From: Lacticaseibacillus hegangensis
GTDB lineage: Bacteria > Bacillota > Bacilli > Lactobacillales > Lactobacillaceae
Assembly (NCBI RefSeq): GCF_003946465.1
Contig: NZ_RHOL01000010.1
Span: 21,175-85,174, forward strand
DNA: 64,000 nucleotides
Reading direction: 5' to 3'
This document shows positions 26,347 to 35,235 of the stretch, piece by piece. The notes under the pieces are model-generated. The model had not been told where the DNA came from and made no database searches. It saw nothing but the letters and a program-made list of their open reading frames with translations. The position numbers and the translations under genes are program-made. Position 1 is the stretch's first letter. Every line of letters begins with the position of its first letter.

Positions 26347-27984
26347 ATGGCAAAGGCATGGTGGAAAGAAGCAGTTGTGTACCAGGTTTATCCGCGCTCG
26401 TTTCAGGATAGTAACGGTGATGGGATCGGCGATCTGCGGGGCATTCGCGACCGGCTGGACTACATCAAGCAGCTTGGGGCGACCGTCATTTGGCTCAATC
26501 CGATCTACGCCAGCCCCAACGATGACAACGGCTATGACATTAGCGATTATCAGGCGATCCAGCCGGACTTTGGGACTATGGCCGAATTTGACCAGCTGCT
26601 TGAAGCCGCGCACGCGCGCGGGCTGAAAATCGTGATGGATCTGGTGGTCAACCACACCAGCGACGAGCACCACTGGTTTATCGAAAGCCTCAAGAGCAAA
26701 GATAACCCCTACAGTGATTATTACCTCTGGGCTGACCCCGTCGACGGCCACGCGCCGAACGACTGGGAGTCCAGCTTTTCCGGCTCAGCTTGGCAGTATG
26801 CGCCCGAACGGCAGCAGTACTATCTCCACCTGTTTTCCAAAAAGCAGCCCGACCTGAACTGGCGCGAGCCGGCGGTGCGCCATTCCGTGTATGACCTGAT
26901 GCGCTTTTGGCTGGATAAGGGGATCGACGGGTTCCGGATGGATGTGATCAACTTCATTGGCAAACCGGCAACCTTTGACAATGACTCGCCGTCGCCGATC
27001 AACATGCCGCAGGTGCAGGACTACCTTAAGGAAATGAACCGCGAAGTCCTCAGCCACTACGATGTCATGACCGTCGGGGAAATGCCTGGCACGACGCCGG
27101 CGCTGGCTCGCGAATACACCGGGTTTGACACGCACGAGCTGAACATGATCTTCCAGTTCCAGCACACCGGGGTCGACCTGGATCAAAAGTTTGGCAAGTG
27201 GGTGCACCATCCGTTTAAGCTGACGACCCTCAAAAAAATCATGGACCGCTGGCAGGTCGGACTGGACGGTAAGGCTTGGAATTCCCTGTACTGGAACAAC
27301 CACGATCAGCCGCGCGTGGTCTCACGCTTTGGCAACGACAGTCCGGAGTTTCGTGAGCGCTCGGCGAAAATGCTCGGGGCGGTGCTCCATTACCAGCAGG
27401 GCACGCCGTACATTTATCAAGGCGAGGAGCTGGGGATGACCAACAACGCCGGCTTCACCAAGCTCAGCGACTACCGCGATATCGAAAGCCTGAACGGCTA
27501 CCGCGAATGGGTCGATGAGAAAGGTGAGCTGACCCCTGAGCAAATGTTGGCCGGGCTGCAGGTTGCCTCGCGCGACAACGCCCGCACGCCGATGCAGTGG
27601 GGGACCAAGCCCAACGCGGGCTTTTGTCCGGCTGGGGTGACGCCGTGGATCATGGTCAATCCCAACTACGTGACCATCAATGCCGATCAGGAAGTCCGCG
27701 ACCAAAACTCGGTGTTCAACTTCTACCGGCAGATGAACCTGCTGCGCGCTGCCAATCCGATCATCACGTATGGCGACTTCACGCCACTGGCAGAGGATGA
27801 CGAGGAGGTCTGGGCCTACCAGCGCCACTATGAGGGCCAGACGCTGACCCTGGTGGCCAACTGGACGGCCCGCGACCTGAAGCGGGCTTGCGCGGCCACA
27901 GCCGGCGAGCTGCTGCAAAGCAACTACCCGGATGACCTCGGCGAGACGCTGCGGCCGTACGAAGTGAAAGTTTACCTGCAGTGA
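26347..27984 (+). CDS. GH13 alpha-glucosidase, alpha-1,6-type (oligo-1,6-glucosidase/dextran glucosidase)
   Basis: 545-residue cytoplasmic GH13 subfamily 31 enzyme hydrolysing short alpha-glucosides. Signature regions: DLVVNHTSDEH, GFRMDVINF with nucleophile Asp199, acid/base Glu245 in TVGEMPG, and NNHDQPR with Asp320. The calcium-type loop DSNGDGIGDL is near the N-terminus. Val200 directly after the nucleophile is the residue associated with alpha-1,6 rather than alpha-1,4 specificity in this subfamily, so isomaltose-type substrates are favoured. Monocistronic, AAGGAGG before the ATG, terminator after. No sugar transporter is adjacent. Confidence 0.88.
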   Translation: MAKAWWKEAVVYQVYPRSFQDSNGDGIGDLRGIRDRLDYIKQLGATVIWLNPIYASPNDDNGYDISDYQAIQPDFGTMAEFDQLLEAAHARGLKIVMDLVVNHTSDEHHWFIESLKSKDNPYSDYYLWADPVDGHAPNDWESSFSGSAWQYAPERQQYYLHLFSKKQPDLNWREPAVRHSVYDLMRFWLDKGIDGFRMDVINFIGKPATFDNDSPSPINMPQVQDYLKEMNREVLSHYDVMTVGEMPGTTPALAREYTGFDTHELNMIFQFQHTGVDLDQKFGKWVHHPFKLTTLKKIMDRWQVGLDGKAWNSLYWNNHDQPRVVSRFGNDSPEFRERSAKMLGAVLHYQQGTPYIYQGEELGMTNNAGFTKLSDYRDIESLNGYREWVDEKGELTPEQMLAGLQVASRDNARTPMQWGTKPNAGFCPAGVTPWIMVNPNYVTINADQEVRDQNSVFNFYRQMNLLRAANPIITYGDFTPLAEDDEEVWAYQRHYEGQTLTLVANWTARDLKRACAATAGELLQSNYPDDLGETLRPYEVKVYLQ

Positions 27985-27993
27985 TCCGTGTCG

Positions 27994-28036
27994 AAAAGCC
28001 GCGTCATCAACCTTTAGTTGATGGCGCGGCTTTTTT
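27994..28036 (+). terminator. Terminator of the GH13 gene
   Basis: AAAAGCCGCGTCATCAAC / GTTGATGGCGCGGCTTTT (one wobble), loop CTTTA, T-run. Confidence 0.93.
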
Positions 28037-28039
28037 GGC

Positions 28040-28066
28040 AAAAAAAAACCTCTCCAGAAGAGAGGT
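28040..28066 (-). terminator. prsA terminator (minus strand)
   Basis: On the minus strand CCTCTC-TTCTG-GAGAGG followed by nine Ts, 13 bases after the prsA stop. Confidence 0.9.
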
Positions 28067-28078
28067 AGTGGTGCGAGA

Positions 28079-28990
28079 TTACTTGGCTGAGCTGCTGGAG
28101 CCTAGGTAGACGGAAAGCACGTCCTTCAGGTCGTTATCCTTGATGGACACATCCGCCTTGGTCAGCACTTTTTTGATGATGCCGCTCATGATGGTGTTGT
28201 TGCTTTCCCAGCTGGTGTAAAGCTGGTCGGTCAACTCTTTCTTGTGATCGCTCATCTTGCCCTTAGCCGGGATCTTGATGGCGCGAATGATGTGGTAGCC
28301 GTAGCTGGTCTTGACCGGCGTCGTGGTAAAGTCGCCGGCTTTCTTCAGCTTAAACGCGGCCGCTTTGAAGGTCGAATCCAGGCTCGTGTCGGTGTTGTCA
28401 AACGCTGGCAGTTTGCCGGCGTCTGAAGCCGTCGCGGTATCAGTCGAGTACTTCTTGGCCAGCGTCTTGAAGTTGGCCGCGGAGTTGTCCTTTTGGAGTG
28501 CGGCAACGACTTCTTTGGCCGTGTCTTCCTTGGCGACCAGAATGTGTTGAACCGTGATCTTTGGTTCGTACTTCTTCCACTGGTTATTCAGCTGCTTTTG
28601 CGTTGGCTTCTTCAGGTCTTTCAGTGCGGCCTCGGAAAGCAAGGAGGTCTTGATTTGTTGCTTGAAGGACTTGGTGGTCAGATTGCTTTGCGCCAAGGCG
28701 CTAGTGAAGTCCTGACCGGCATCGGTGTAGGACTTCTTCACCTTGTTGTATTGCTTGGTGACCTGCTTGTCGGTCGCGGCCTTCGGGTACTGCTGCTCCA
28801 AGGCCTTGGTGACGATCATGTTCCGCAGGGTGTCTTCGCCGCCGCTGCTGGAGGTCTTCATCTCGTTGTAGTATTCCTCTTTGGTGATCTTTGCGCCCTT
28901 CATGTTCGCGACGGTGGCGTTGTCGCTAGAGCAACCCGCCAAAGTCAGGGCAAGCAAGACGCCGGCAAATCCGGCGATCCATTTCTTCAT
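28079..28990 (-). CDS. prsA: Foldase lipoprotein PrsA
   Basis: 303-residue extracytoplasmic peptidyl-prolyl isomerase/chaperone anchored as a lipoprotein. ATG 28990 gives a classic lipoprotein signal: MKKW, hydrophobic core, lipobox LAGC with Cys20. The central parvulin domain (about 135-230) begins ITVQHILVAKEDTAKEV and ends TSYGYHIIRAI; the N- and C-terminal helical regions form the chaperone bowl. Rich in Lys/Thr/Ser, as PrsA proteins are. The TTG seven codons upstream would spoil the signal sequence. Convergent with the GH13 gene. Confidence 0.93.
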   Translation of the reverse strand: MKKWIAGFAGVLLALTLAGCSSDNATVANMKGAKITKEEYYNEMKTSSSGGEDTLRNMIVTKALEQQYPKAATDKQVTKQYNKVKKSYTDAGQDFTSALAQSNLTTKSFKQQIKTSLLSEAALKDLKKPTQKQLNNQWKKYEPKITVQHILVAKEDTAKEVVAALQKDNSAANFKTLAKKYSTDTATASDAGKLPAFDNTDTSLDSTFKAAAFKLKKAGDFTTTPVKTSYGYHIIRAIKIPAKGKMSDHKKELTDQLYTSWESNNTIMSGIIKKVLTKADVSIKDNDLKDVLSVYLGSSSSAK

Positions 28991-29096
28991 AGATAAACAG
29001 CCCACTTTCAATGTGATTTGATTTACAGCACGGGGTCTAATATACCACAGACCAGGCGGCGATGGGGGACCTTCACAGAAGCTTCAAACTCTTCGG

Positions 29097-29531
29097 CTAT
29101 TCTGCCGCGTTGTCTGAGTCCTTGGCTGAAGGCTCGTTTGCGCCGTCAGCGGTCGGGGTCCCAGCGTCTGCAGCCTTCGCGTCGCCGTTTTTGGCGTCGC
29201 GGTTGATGTCATCGATCGTGCTGGCAATCTGGTCGAGCTGGGTCTGCAGCGCCTTGCTGTGGGCCTCGGTTTGGAACTGAAAATCGTTGACCTCATCGGT
29301 GATGTCCTTGACGGTCGGCTGCAGGGTTTCCTTAATTTCCTTTTGCAAGTCGGTCAGGGCACTGCCGAGCCGCTTGACGGCGTGCTGCATATCCTGCGTG
29401 GCGCCGGTGACGTCCTTGGAGTAATTGGCGAAGCCTTCGATGCGCTCAGGGCCGCTTTTTTTCGTGGTCAGCAGGACGTAGCAGGTGCCAACCAGGGCAC
29501 CGAGCAGAAAACCAGTTTTAAATTTAGGCAT
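29097..29531 (-). CDS. YtxH-like membrane-anchored protein
   Basis: 144 residues. An N-terminal GFLLGALVGTCYVLL helix with small-residue spacing (YtxH-type) is followed by TTKKSGPERI, a long predicted coiled coil (about 40-110) and an acidic/alanine-rich disordered tail. YtxH-type proteins are general-stress-related, with no defined mechanism. AGGAGG lies before its ATG inside the upstream hit gene; start and hit stop overlap by one base (TAATG), so the pair is coupled. prsA follows on the same strand. Confidence 0.78.
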   Translation of the reverse strand: MPKFKTGFLLGALVGTCYVLLTTKKSGPERIEGFANYSKDVTGATQDMQHAVKRLGSALTDLQKEIKETLQPTVKDITDEVNDFQFQTEAHSKALQTQLDQIASTIDDINRDAKNGDAKAADAGTPTADGANEPSAKDSDNAAE

Positions 29532-29962
29532 TAGTCTTGGACCTCCTGGCGAATTTTTTGGGCGATGGCTTGAAGCTGGTCGTTATTGTAGGCGTCAGTG
29601 TGATCGCCGAAGTGAATCGAAAAGTCGTCTTCCTTTGAGTAGCGCGGCACCAGGTGAATGTGCGAGTGGAAAACGCTTTGGTAGGCCACTTCACCGTTGT
29701 TATTCAAGATGTTGATGCCCGCGATGCGCGGGTCGGAGGCTTTGATGGCGCGCGCCAGCTTTGGCACCCGTGAAAAAACCGCCTCGGCCAGCGCCTCGTC
29801 GTAGGCAAAAATGTCCTTGACGTGTTTTTTCGGCACCAGCAGGGTGTGGCCCGCAGTGGCCTGTGAAATGTCCAGGAACGCCAGGACCTGGTCGTCCTCG
29901 TAGACTTTCACACTGGGGATCTGACCGGCGACGATTTTACAAAAAATGCAGTTTTCATCCAT
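29531..29962 (-). CDS. hit: HIT-family nucleotide hydrolase
   Basis: 143-residue histidine-triad protein of the Hint/PKCI branch: N-terminal zinc-type CIFCKIVAGQIP and the triad HSHIHLVPR (His-x-His-x-His-x-x). Such proteins hydrolyse nucleoside phosphoramidates and AMP-lysine-like adducts. First gene of the hit-ytxH operon, divergent from ecsA; this divergent arrangement is common in lactobacilli. Confidence 0.93.
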   Translation of the reverse strand: MDENCIFCKIVAGQIPSVKVYEDDQVLAFLDISQATAGHTLLVPKKHVKDIFAYDEALAEAVFSRVPKLARAIKASDPRIAGINILNNNGEVAYQSVFHSHIHLVPRYSKEDDFSIHFGDHTDAYNNDQLQAIAQKIRQEVQD

Positions 29963-30048
29963 GTTCTTTTCCCTCTTTCATCAACGTTTAATCTGCTTCC
30001 ATGCTATCATATAACTATTAGTCTGAGTACAAAGAAAGAAGGCTGGGC

Positions 30049-30780
30049 ATGACGCTGACGCTAGAACACGTCACCGGCGGGTATGGCAACCTGCAGGTGC
30101 TCAAGGATTTGAATTTCACGGTGGAAGACGGGACCATTGTCGGGCTGATCGGCTTGAACGGGGCCGGCAAGTCGACCACGATTAAGCACATCATCGGGCT
30201 GCTCACCCCGCAAAAGGGCCAGATCACCATTGACGGCAAGACCCTGGCCGAAGACCCGGACGGCTACCGCCAGGCGATCGCCTATGTGCCGGAGACGCCG
30301 GTGCTGTACTCGGAGCTGACGCTGCGCGAGCACCTGGAGCTGACCATGATGGCGTACTCGCTGGATAAGGACGAGGCGTGGGCGCGGGCCAAGGACATGC
30401 TCAAGAAGTTCCGGCTGGACAACAAGCTGGACTGGTTCCCCGCGAAGTTTTCCAAGGGGATGAAGCAGAAGGTGATGATCGTCGCCGCCTTCATGACGAA
30501 CGCCAAGCTGTACATCATCGACGAACCATTCACCGGCCTGGACCCCTTGGCGGTGCATGACCTGCTCGATTTGGTGCAGGCCAAAAAGGCCGCCGGGGCG
30601 TCGGTTTTGATGTCCACCCACATTCTGGCCACGGCCCAGCAGTACGCGGATCAGTTCGTGCTGCTGCGAAGCGGGCAGGTCCGCGCAACCGGCGACATGG
30701 CGCACCTGCGCGAGGACTTCCAGCTCGCAGCCGACGCCAGTCTGGATGCCATTTACATGGCCATGACGGAGGAGCACTGA
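30049..30780 (+). CDS. ecsA: ABC transporter ATP-binding protein EcsA
   Basis: 243-residue ATPase. Walker A GLNGAGKST, Q-loop YVPETP, signature FSKGMKQKV (characteristic of EcsA in place of LSGGQ), Walker B LYIIDEPFTGLD, switch His in MSTHI. Ecs influences secretion, competence and membrane proteolysis in Bacilli; its cargo is unsettled. The stop overlaps ecsB by one base (TGATG). Confidence 0.93.
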   Translation: MTLTLEHVTGGYGNLQVLKDLNFTVEDGTIVGLIGLNGAGKSTTIKHIIGLLTPQKGQITIDGKTLAEDPDGYRQAIAYVPETPVLYSELTLREHLELTMMAYSLDKDEAWARAKDMLKKFRLDNKLDWFPAKFSKGMKQKVMIVAAFMTNAKLYIIDEPFTGLDPLAVHDLLDLVQAKKAAGASVLMSTHILATAQQYADQFVLLRSGQVRATGDMAHLREDFQLAADASLDAIYMAMTEEH

Positions 30781-32000
30781 TGCGAAAGCTTTGGCAAACC
30801 CGCTTAAGGCGGCATCAAAAAACGCAATTCAAGTATTTGCGGCTCGTCTTCAACGATCATTTTGTCCTGATCCTGTTGATCCTGTTCGGCGCGCTGCTTT
30901 ACGGCTACAGCCAGTGGGTACGGCAGCTGATGCCAAGCTGGTGGCTGCGGCCGGCCCTGGCGCTGGTCCTGACCGCGCTGCTCAGCTTTGGTCGCTTGGC
31001 CAGCTTGAGCGAGCCCGCGGACGCCACGTTCCTGCTGCCGCAAACCAGCTCGTTTGCGCAGTACTTGTTCAAAGCGCGGCGGTATTCCCTGCTGCTGCCC
31101 AGTGTCGTGTTGGCGCTGGGGGCGGCGGCTAGTGTGCCGCTACTGCTGGTGTTGAACATCGATCCGCTCAGCGGCGGCATCACCTTAGGGGCGCTGCTGC
31201 TGATCTTCAAAGACTTGGATCTGTGGCTGCAGCTGATCGAGCATTACGGGGTGCAGCGGCCGGCGTGGGTCAGTCGCTTTCCGCTGTTCGTCGCCGCGTT
31301 TGCCTCGCTGACTTTGGGGCTGTTCCTGCACCCGGCCTACGGGATGATCATTGCCCTGGCCTTGGACCTGGGCTTTCGCTGGGTCGTTTTGGCTGGGCAC
31401 TTTCAGCCGGCGACGCTGGACTGGCTGAGCCTGAACGCCAGCGAGGCCAAACGGATGGATCGCCTGTACCGCTTTTACAACCTGTTCACTGATGTGCCGG
31501 GGCTGAATTCCGGCGTACACCGCCGCAAGTGGCTGGACATTTTTCTGCCGCTGGTGCGCAAGACACCGGCGCACACCTGGGCTTACCTTTACCTGCGCGG
31601 CTTTTTGCGCCAAACGACGTACCTGGGCCTGTGGGTGCGGCTGGTGATCGTCGGCGCGGTGGTGCTGGCGCTGATCCAAGTCTGGTGGCTGGCGGCGCTG
31701 GTGGCTGGCCTGCTGGTTTACCTAGTGGGGTTCCAGCTGCTGCCGCTCGCGTTTGCGTACTCGGAAATGGTGATGGCGCGGCTTTACCCCGTGCCGGCCA
31801 GCCAGCAGCGCGCGGCGTTTCAGCACCTGACCGCTGTGCTGCTGGTGGTGTTCGCGCTGGTCCTGACGGCCGGCCCACTTGCACTCGGCCACTGGGTGGT
31901 CGCGTTATGGGCCGGTGCCGGCGCCTTGCTGGTCGCGGTTTTATTCGCCTTTTGGTACCTGCCGTACCGCCTGCGGAAAAAACCGTTGATGCCGGCTTGA
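30780..32000 (+). CDS. ecsB: ABC transporter permease EcsB
   Basis: 406-residue integral membrane partner of EcsA with about eight to ten hydrophobic segments (for example 28-45, 55-72, 110-140, 160-200, 290-330, 350-400) and the basic N-terminus RKLWQTRLRRHQKTQFKYLR usual for EcsB. Translationally coupled to ecsA. No strong terminator follows; the next gene begins 85 bases downstream. Confidence 0.92.
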   Translation: MRKLWQTRLRRHQKTQFKYLRLVFNDHFVLILLILFGALLYGYSQWVRQLMPSWWLRPALALVLTALLSFGRLASLSEPADATFLLPQTSSFAQYLFKARRYSLLLPSVVLALGAAASVPLLLVLNIDPLSGGITLGALLLIFKDLDLWLQLIEHYGVQRPAWVSRFPLFVAAFASLTLGLFLHPAYGMIIALALDLGFRWVVLAGHFQPATLDWLSLNASEAKRMDRLYRFYNLFTDVPGLNSGVHRRKWLDIFLPLVRKTPAHTWAYLYLRGFLRQTTYLGLWVRLVIVGAVVLALIQVWWLAALVAGLLVYLVGFQLLPLAFAYSEMVMARLYPVPASQQRAAFQHLTAVLLVVFALVLTAGPLALGHWVVALWAGAGALLVAVLFAFWYLPYRLRKKPLMPA

Positions 32001-32085
32001 CCGCGGGCGCATCGGTTCTGTAAGATGACTTTATGATTCGAAAAATTTTGTAGCCTGATTGGGGCTGTCGGAGGAGGCAGCGGCA

Positions 32086-32853
32086 TTGTTCGATTTGGAA
32101 CCCGGCTGGTCGCTGGAGCCGATTGGCGGCACGACCGGTGGTGCGTTCATGGGCGTGTACGCACACGAGAAATTCTTTTTAAAACGCAATGCGTCCCCAT
32201 TTTTGGCGGCCTTATCGGTTGAGGGCATCACCCCCAAGTTGATTTGGACCAAACGCATTGCCACCGGCGACGTCCTGACCGCTCAGGACTGGGTCAACGG
32301 CCGCACGCTGACGCGCGCCCAGATGAACAGTTCGATGGTCGCCCAGCTGCTCGCGAAAGTGCACAACTCGGTGCTTTTGCGGCGCATGCTGAAAAAAGTT
32401 GGCGGTGCGCCGCAAACCCCGCGCCAGTTATTCGACCAGTACGTGGCTAAGGTGCCGCAGCCGCTGCGTACGCACCCGTTGATGCAGGCAACCATTGCAG
32501 CCTTGCAGACCTTACCGGCCGCTGCGCCTTTGCGGGTGTGCCACGGCGACTTGAACCACAAGAATTGGCTGCTGTCCGATTCTCAGCAGCTTTACTTGGT
32601 TGACTGGGACCAGGCCAGTTTAGGCGACATTGCGTTTGACCTCAGCGTGGTGCTGATCAACTACGTGCCCCGCAGCCAGTGGGCCAAGTGGCTGGCGGCG
32701 TATGGCACGCCGCTGTCTGATGACCTCCTGGCCCGCATCGTTTGGTACGGGCGGTTGCACTTGCTGCACGAGGTCGCTGCCCAGTACACCGCGCAGCGCT
32801 ACACTGAGATGAACAACGCGCTGACGCAGTTGCAGCAGCTCAGCCAACTATAG
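32086..32853 (+). CDS. YtmP-like aminoglycoside/choline kinase-fold phosphotransferase
   Basis: 255 residues with the APH fold: catalytic loop [12 protein letters not shown] and the metal-binding DFG-equivalent LVDWDQA; N-terminal [10 protein letters not shown] nucleotide-binding loop. TTG 32086 was chosen because GGAGGAGG lies 8 bases upstream. Located just before trmB, as ytmP is in many Firmicutes; the substrate is unknown, and the linkage to tRNA modification is only by conserved neighbourhood. Confidence 0.85.
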   Translation: MFDLEPGWSLEPIGGTTGGAFMGVYAHEKFFLKRNASPFLAALSVEGITPKLIWTKRIATGDVLTAQDWVNGRTLTRAQMNSSMVAQLLAKVHNSVLLRRMLKKVGGAPQTPRQLFDQYVAKVPQPLRTHPLMQATIAALQTLPAAAPLRVCHGDLNHKNWLLSDSQQLYLVDWDQASLGDIAFDLSVVLINYVPRSQWAKWLAAYGTPLSDDLLARIVWYGRLHLLHEVAAQYTAQRYTEMNNALTQLQQLSQL

Positions 32854-32859
32854 CCAAAA

Positions 32860-32888
32860 AAGGACCGCGCACGCGTTGCGCGGTCCTT
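32860..32888 (+). terminator. Hairpin between ytmP and trmB
   Basis: AAGGACCGCGC / GCGCGGTCCTT perfect 11-bp stem with loop ACGCGTT. The right arm ends 20 bases before the trmB start and no long T-run follows, so it may be an attenuator or partial terminator. Confidence 0.65.
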
Positions 32889-32908
32889 GCCTTGAAAAGG
32901 AGTATTTT

Positions 32909-33568
32909 ATGCGATTAAGAAATAAGCCATGGGCGGCGCCGCTCATTGAACAGCACCCGGAGTACATCAGTGTGCGGCCAGAGGGGATGCCTGGCAAGTG
33001 GCAGGCACGCTTTGCTCAAGAACAGCCGCTGTTTTTGGAGGTGGGCTCAGGTAAAGGCCAGTTCATCACCGAAATGGCGAAGCTGCACCCGGATCGCAAC
33101 TTCATCGCGCTGGAGATTCAGGAGGTTGCCATCGCCTATATCCTGCGCAAACAAGTTGAACTGAAGCTGCCGAATCTGCAGCTGATTCTTGGCGATGGCG
33201 CGGCTCTGACGACGTACTTTGCGCCAGGGGAGATCACCGGGCTGTACCTCAACTTTTCCGATCCCTGGCCCAAGAGTCGCCACGAAAAGCGGCGTCTGAC
33301 TTACAAGACGTTTCTGGCGCAGTACCAGGCGATTCTGCCAGCCGGCGGGCAGCTGCAGTTCAAAACGGATAACCAGGGCTTTTTTGAATATTCCCTGGTC
33401 AGCATGAACAACTACGGTCTGACGTTTGAGCTGGTTGCGCTGGATCTGCATCACGACCGCCGGGTCCAGGACAACGTGGAAACCGAGTACGAGCACAAAT
33501 TTGCCAGCCGCGGCGGCCGCATCTACGAGCTCTTGGCCCGCTTTCCTGAGGCCAAAGCAAAAGGCTGA
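32909..33568 (+). CDS. trmB: tRNA (guanine-N7)-methyltransferase TrmB
   Basis: Methylates G46 in tRNA variable loops using SAM. 219 residues: [10 protein letters not shown]-terminus typical of Firmicute TrmB, SAM-binding [21 protein letters not shown], and the family signature [17 protein letters not shown]. The C-terminus has [10 protein letters not shown] and [10 protein letters not shown] 32909 follows AAAGGAG. Confidence 0.95.
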   Translation: MRLRNKPWAAPLIEQHPEYISVRPEGMPGKWQARFAQEQPLFLEVGSGKGQFITEMAKLHPDRNFIALEIQEVAIAYILRKQVELKLPNLQLILGDGAALTTYFAPGEITGLYLNFSDPWPKSRHEKRRLTYKTFLAQYQAILPAGGQLQFKTDNQGFFEYSLVSMNNYGLTFELVALDLHHDRRVQDNVETEYEHKFASRGGRIYELLARFPEAKAKG

Positions 33569-33600
33569 GCCATCAAGCGGTTTTTAGCGTAAAGCACAAA

Positions 33601-33648
33601 ACGCGCCTGCGCTGCGATTTGATTTTCTAAATCGCAGTGCAGGCGCGT
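33601..33648. terminator. Long hairpin between trmB and a minus-strand gene
   Basis: 20-bp stem ACGCGCCTGCGCTGCGATTT with its complement (one G-T wobble), 8-base loop. The minus-strand side is followed by TTTTGTGC; the plus-strand side by only TGCTT. Probably terminates the convergent genes, mainly the minus-strand one. Confidence 0.7.
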
Positions 33649-33686
33649 TGCTTATGGAACCCGACAAGTCAACTTTGGCTTGCGCA

Positions 33687-33989
33687 CTAGATCCGGTCGA
33701 GGTGGACGAGCTTGCCGGTTTCGGCGACGGTGAAGTGAAACGTGCCAGAGGTGGTCGTGACTCCGCCGCGGTAGCTCGCCAGCAGCTTGCCGTCAACTAG
33801 GCTGGCGTCAGGGTTCATGTCGATCCAGCCACCGGTGATGCTGCTGGGTTCGGCCAGCTCTGTTTGCACACGGCGGAATAACTTGTTCGGCAGCGTTTTG
33901 TGCCAGTAAACATGGTTGAGATAGGTGTAAGCGGCGGCCAGCGCGCTGAGACTCAGCAGGCCGGCACACCATGCGGTCGATTTTTTCAT
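33687..33989 (-). CDS. Small exported or membrane-anchored hypothetical protein
   Basis: 100 residues. MKKSTAWCAGLLSLSALAAAYTYL forms an N-terminal signal anchor; the remainder (about 30-100) is a small alpha/beta domain rich in Thr/Gly with SSITGGWIDMNP and SGTFHFTVAETGKLV. I do not recognise the family with certainty. ATG 33989 is preceded by AAAGGAG; the ATG 17 codons upstream has none. Divergent from the thioredoxin-like ytpP gene. Confidence 0.7.
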   Translation of the reverse strand: MKKSTAWCAGLLSLSALAAAYTYLNHVYWHKTLPNKLFRRVQTELAEPSSITGGWIDMNPDASLVDGKLLASYRGGVTTTSGTFHFTVAETGKLVHLDRI

Positions 33990-34039
33990 GGCGGCGCTCC
34001 TTTTGGGTCTCAGTATAGCGGAAAATTGTCGCGCGTGCA

Positions 34040-34068
34040 TTGCTATCTGAGCGAGAACTTTGTATAAT
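34040..34068 (+). promoter_or_regulatory. Promoter of ytpP-ytpR
   Basis: TTGCTA (34040-34045), 17-base spacer, TATAAT (34063-34068), 33 bases before the ytpP start codon. Confidence 0.85.
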
Positions 34069-34101
34069 ATCCTTATTAAAAGTTAGCGAGGAGCGCTCAC
34101 A

Positions 34102-34419
34102 TTGAAAGAATTTAAAAATGATGCTGAAATTCTGGAAGCCGCAAAGGGCCAAGGCAAGCAGATGCTGTTCTTTACCGCCGGCTGGTGCCCAGACTGCGCC
34201 TTCATCAAGCCGGCCATGCCAGAAATTGAGAAGGACTTTTCCGACTACCGCTTTATCAAGGTCGACCGTGATGATAACATTAAGGTCGCACAAGAAATGG
34301 GCGTGATGGGGATCCCAAGTTTCATCGCGTTTGAAGACGGCAAGGAAATCGGCCGCTTTGTGAATAAAGACCGCAAGACTAAGCAGCAGGTGGAGGACTT
34401 CATCTCTGGCTTGGCCTAG
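34102..34419 (+). CDS. ytpP: Thioredoxin-like protein YtpP
   Basis: 105 residues, thioredoxin fold with redox motif WCPDC (about 28-32, GWCPDCAFIKP) and the cis-Pro GIPSF. The active site differs from the WCGPC of bulk thioredoxin, as usual for YtpP, a low-molecular-weight-thiol-linked reductase in Bacillus. TTG start at 34102 with GCGAGGAGCG upstream; no ATG in a better position. Cotranscribed with ytpR. Confidence 0.9.
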   Translation: MKEFKNDAEILEAAKGQGKQMLFFTAGWCPDCAFIKPAMPEIEKDFSDYRFIKVDRDDNIKVAQEMGVMGIPSFIAFEDGKEIGRFVNKDRKTKQQVEDFISGLA

Positions 34420-34440
34420 GTCATCAGGGAGGAACTTCTT

Positions 34441-35073
34441 TTGATCACTAGTTATAACCAAACCGCCTGGGGCGACACGCTGATCGCGGTGCTGGCCCCA
34501 GATCAGGCTGATGAAGTCGTCAAGTCGGCAGAGCACATCACCGGTATCTACGACCAGCAGGGCCAGCCGCTCGGGTTCAACTTTTTCCAGGTGAGCGACA
34601 TTGTGAGCGTCTCGGGCCAAGGTCAGGTCACGCTGGATGCGGACGCGCGCCGTCAGTTGAACGCCGCCATTACCGCGGCCGGCCTGCCAGGCGCTCTGCC
34701 GCTTGAAGACACCCCGAAGTTTGTGATCGGCAAGATCATCGACTTCAAGGCCCACCCAAAGTCCGACCACTTACACATCACCAAGGTCGACTTTGGCACC
34801 CACCAGGAGCAGATCGTCTGCGGCGCGCCGAACGCGGCACTGGGCGAAACCGTCGTGGCGGCGCTGCCTGGGGCAATGATGCCGGACGGCAAAATCATTT
34901 GGCCAGGCGAGCTGATGGGCGTCGAAAGTGATGGCATGCTGAGCTCAGCCAAGGAGCTCGGGATTCCCGGCGCCTCCAACAAGCGCGGGATCTTGCTGAT
35001 GCCGGATAGCATTCCGGCCGGCACCCCGTTCGATTTCAAAAAGGCCGAAGCCGTGGTTGCGGCTCAAGCATAA
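34441..35073 (+). CDS. ytpR: YtpR-family tRNA-binding protein
   Basis: 210 residues: N-terminal DUF4479-type domain (about 1-95) followed by an EMAP II/PheT-like OB-fold tRNA-binding domain (FVIGKIIDFKAHPKSDHLHI, QIVCGAPNA, GVESDGMLSSAKELGI). It is a free-standing relative of the N-terminal domain of PheRS beta; its physiological role is not settled. TTG start at 34441 with GGGAGGAAC. Confidence 0.9.
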   Translation: MITSYNQTAWGDTLIAVLAPDQADEVVKSAEHITGIYDQQGQPLGFNFFQVSDIVSVSGQGQVTLDADARRQLNAAITAAGLPGALPLEDTPKFVIGKIIDFKAHPKSDHLHITKVDFGTHQEQIVCGAPNAALGETVVAALPGAMMPDGKIIWPGELMGVESDGMLSSAKELGIPGASNKRGILLMPDSIPAGTPFDFKKAEAVVAAQA

Positions 35074-35078
35074 AGTCA

Positions 35079-35104
35079 ACGACTCTCCTCGGAGGGCCGT
35101 TTTT
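35079..35104 (+). terminator. Probable terminator of ytpP-ytpR
   Basis: ACGACTCTCC / GGAGGGCCGT imperfect stem (one mismatch, one wobble) with a tight loop and TTTTTGTTTT after it. Confidence 0.6.
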
Positions 35105-35235
35105 GTTTTGGCTCGGCAATGAAAAATTGTCGCGTTGACGTGAAAATAAAGCTGGGCATTTTCATGAGGCCCGGCAGATTCAGCGCGCACGTATGCTAAA
35201 ATAAGCACAGAAACGATTTGGAAAGGGGCGAAGGC

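Noticed and set aside
31486..32166. Minus-strand Arg/Pro-rich open frame over ecsB
   Set aside because: Low-complexity shadow frame with no start signal.
33808..34770. Minus-strand open frame across ytpP and ytpR
   Set aside because: Crosses a near-consensus plus-strand promoter and two clear plus-strand genes; composition is not protein-like.
35218..35235. Upstream TTG start for sftA
   Set aside because: The TTG precedes the Shine-Dalgarno used by ATG 35236, so it cannot be served by it.
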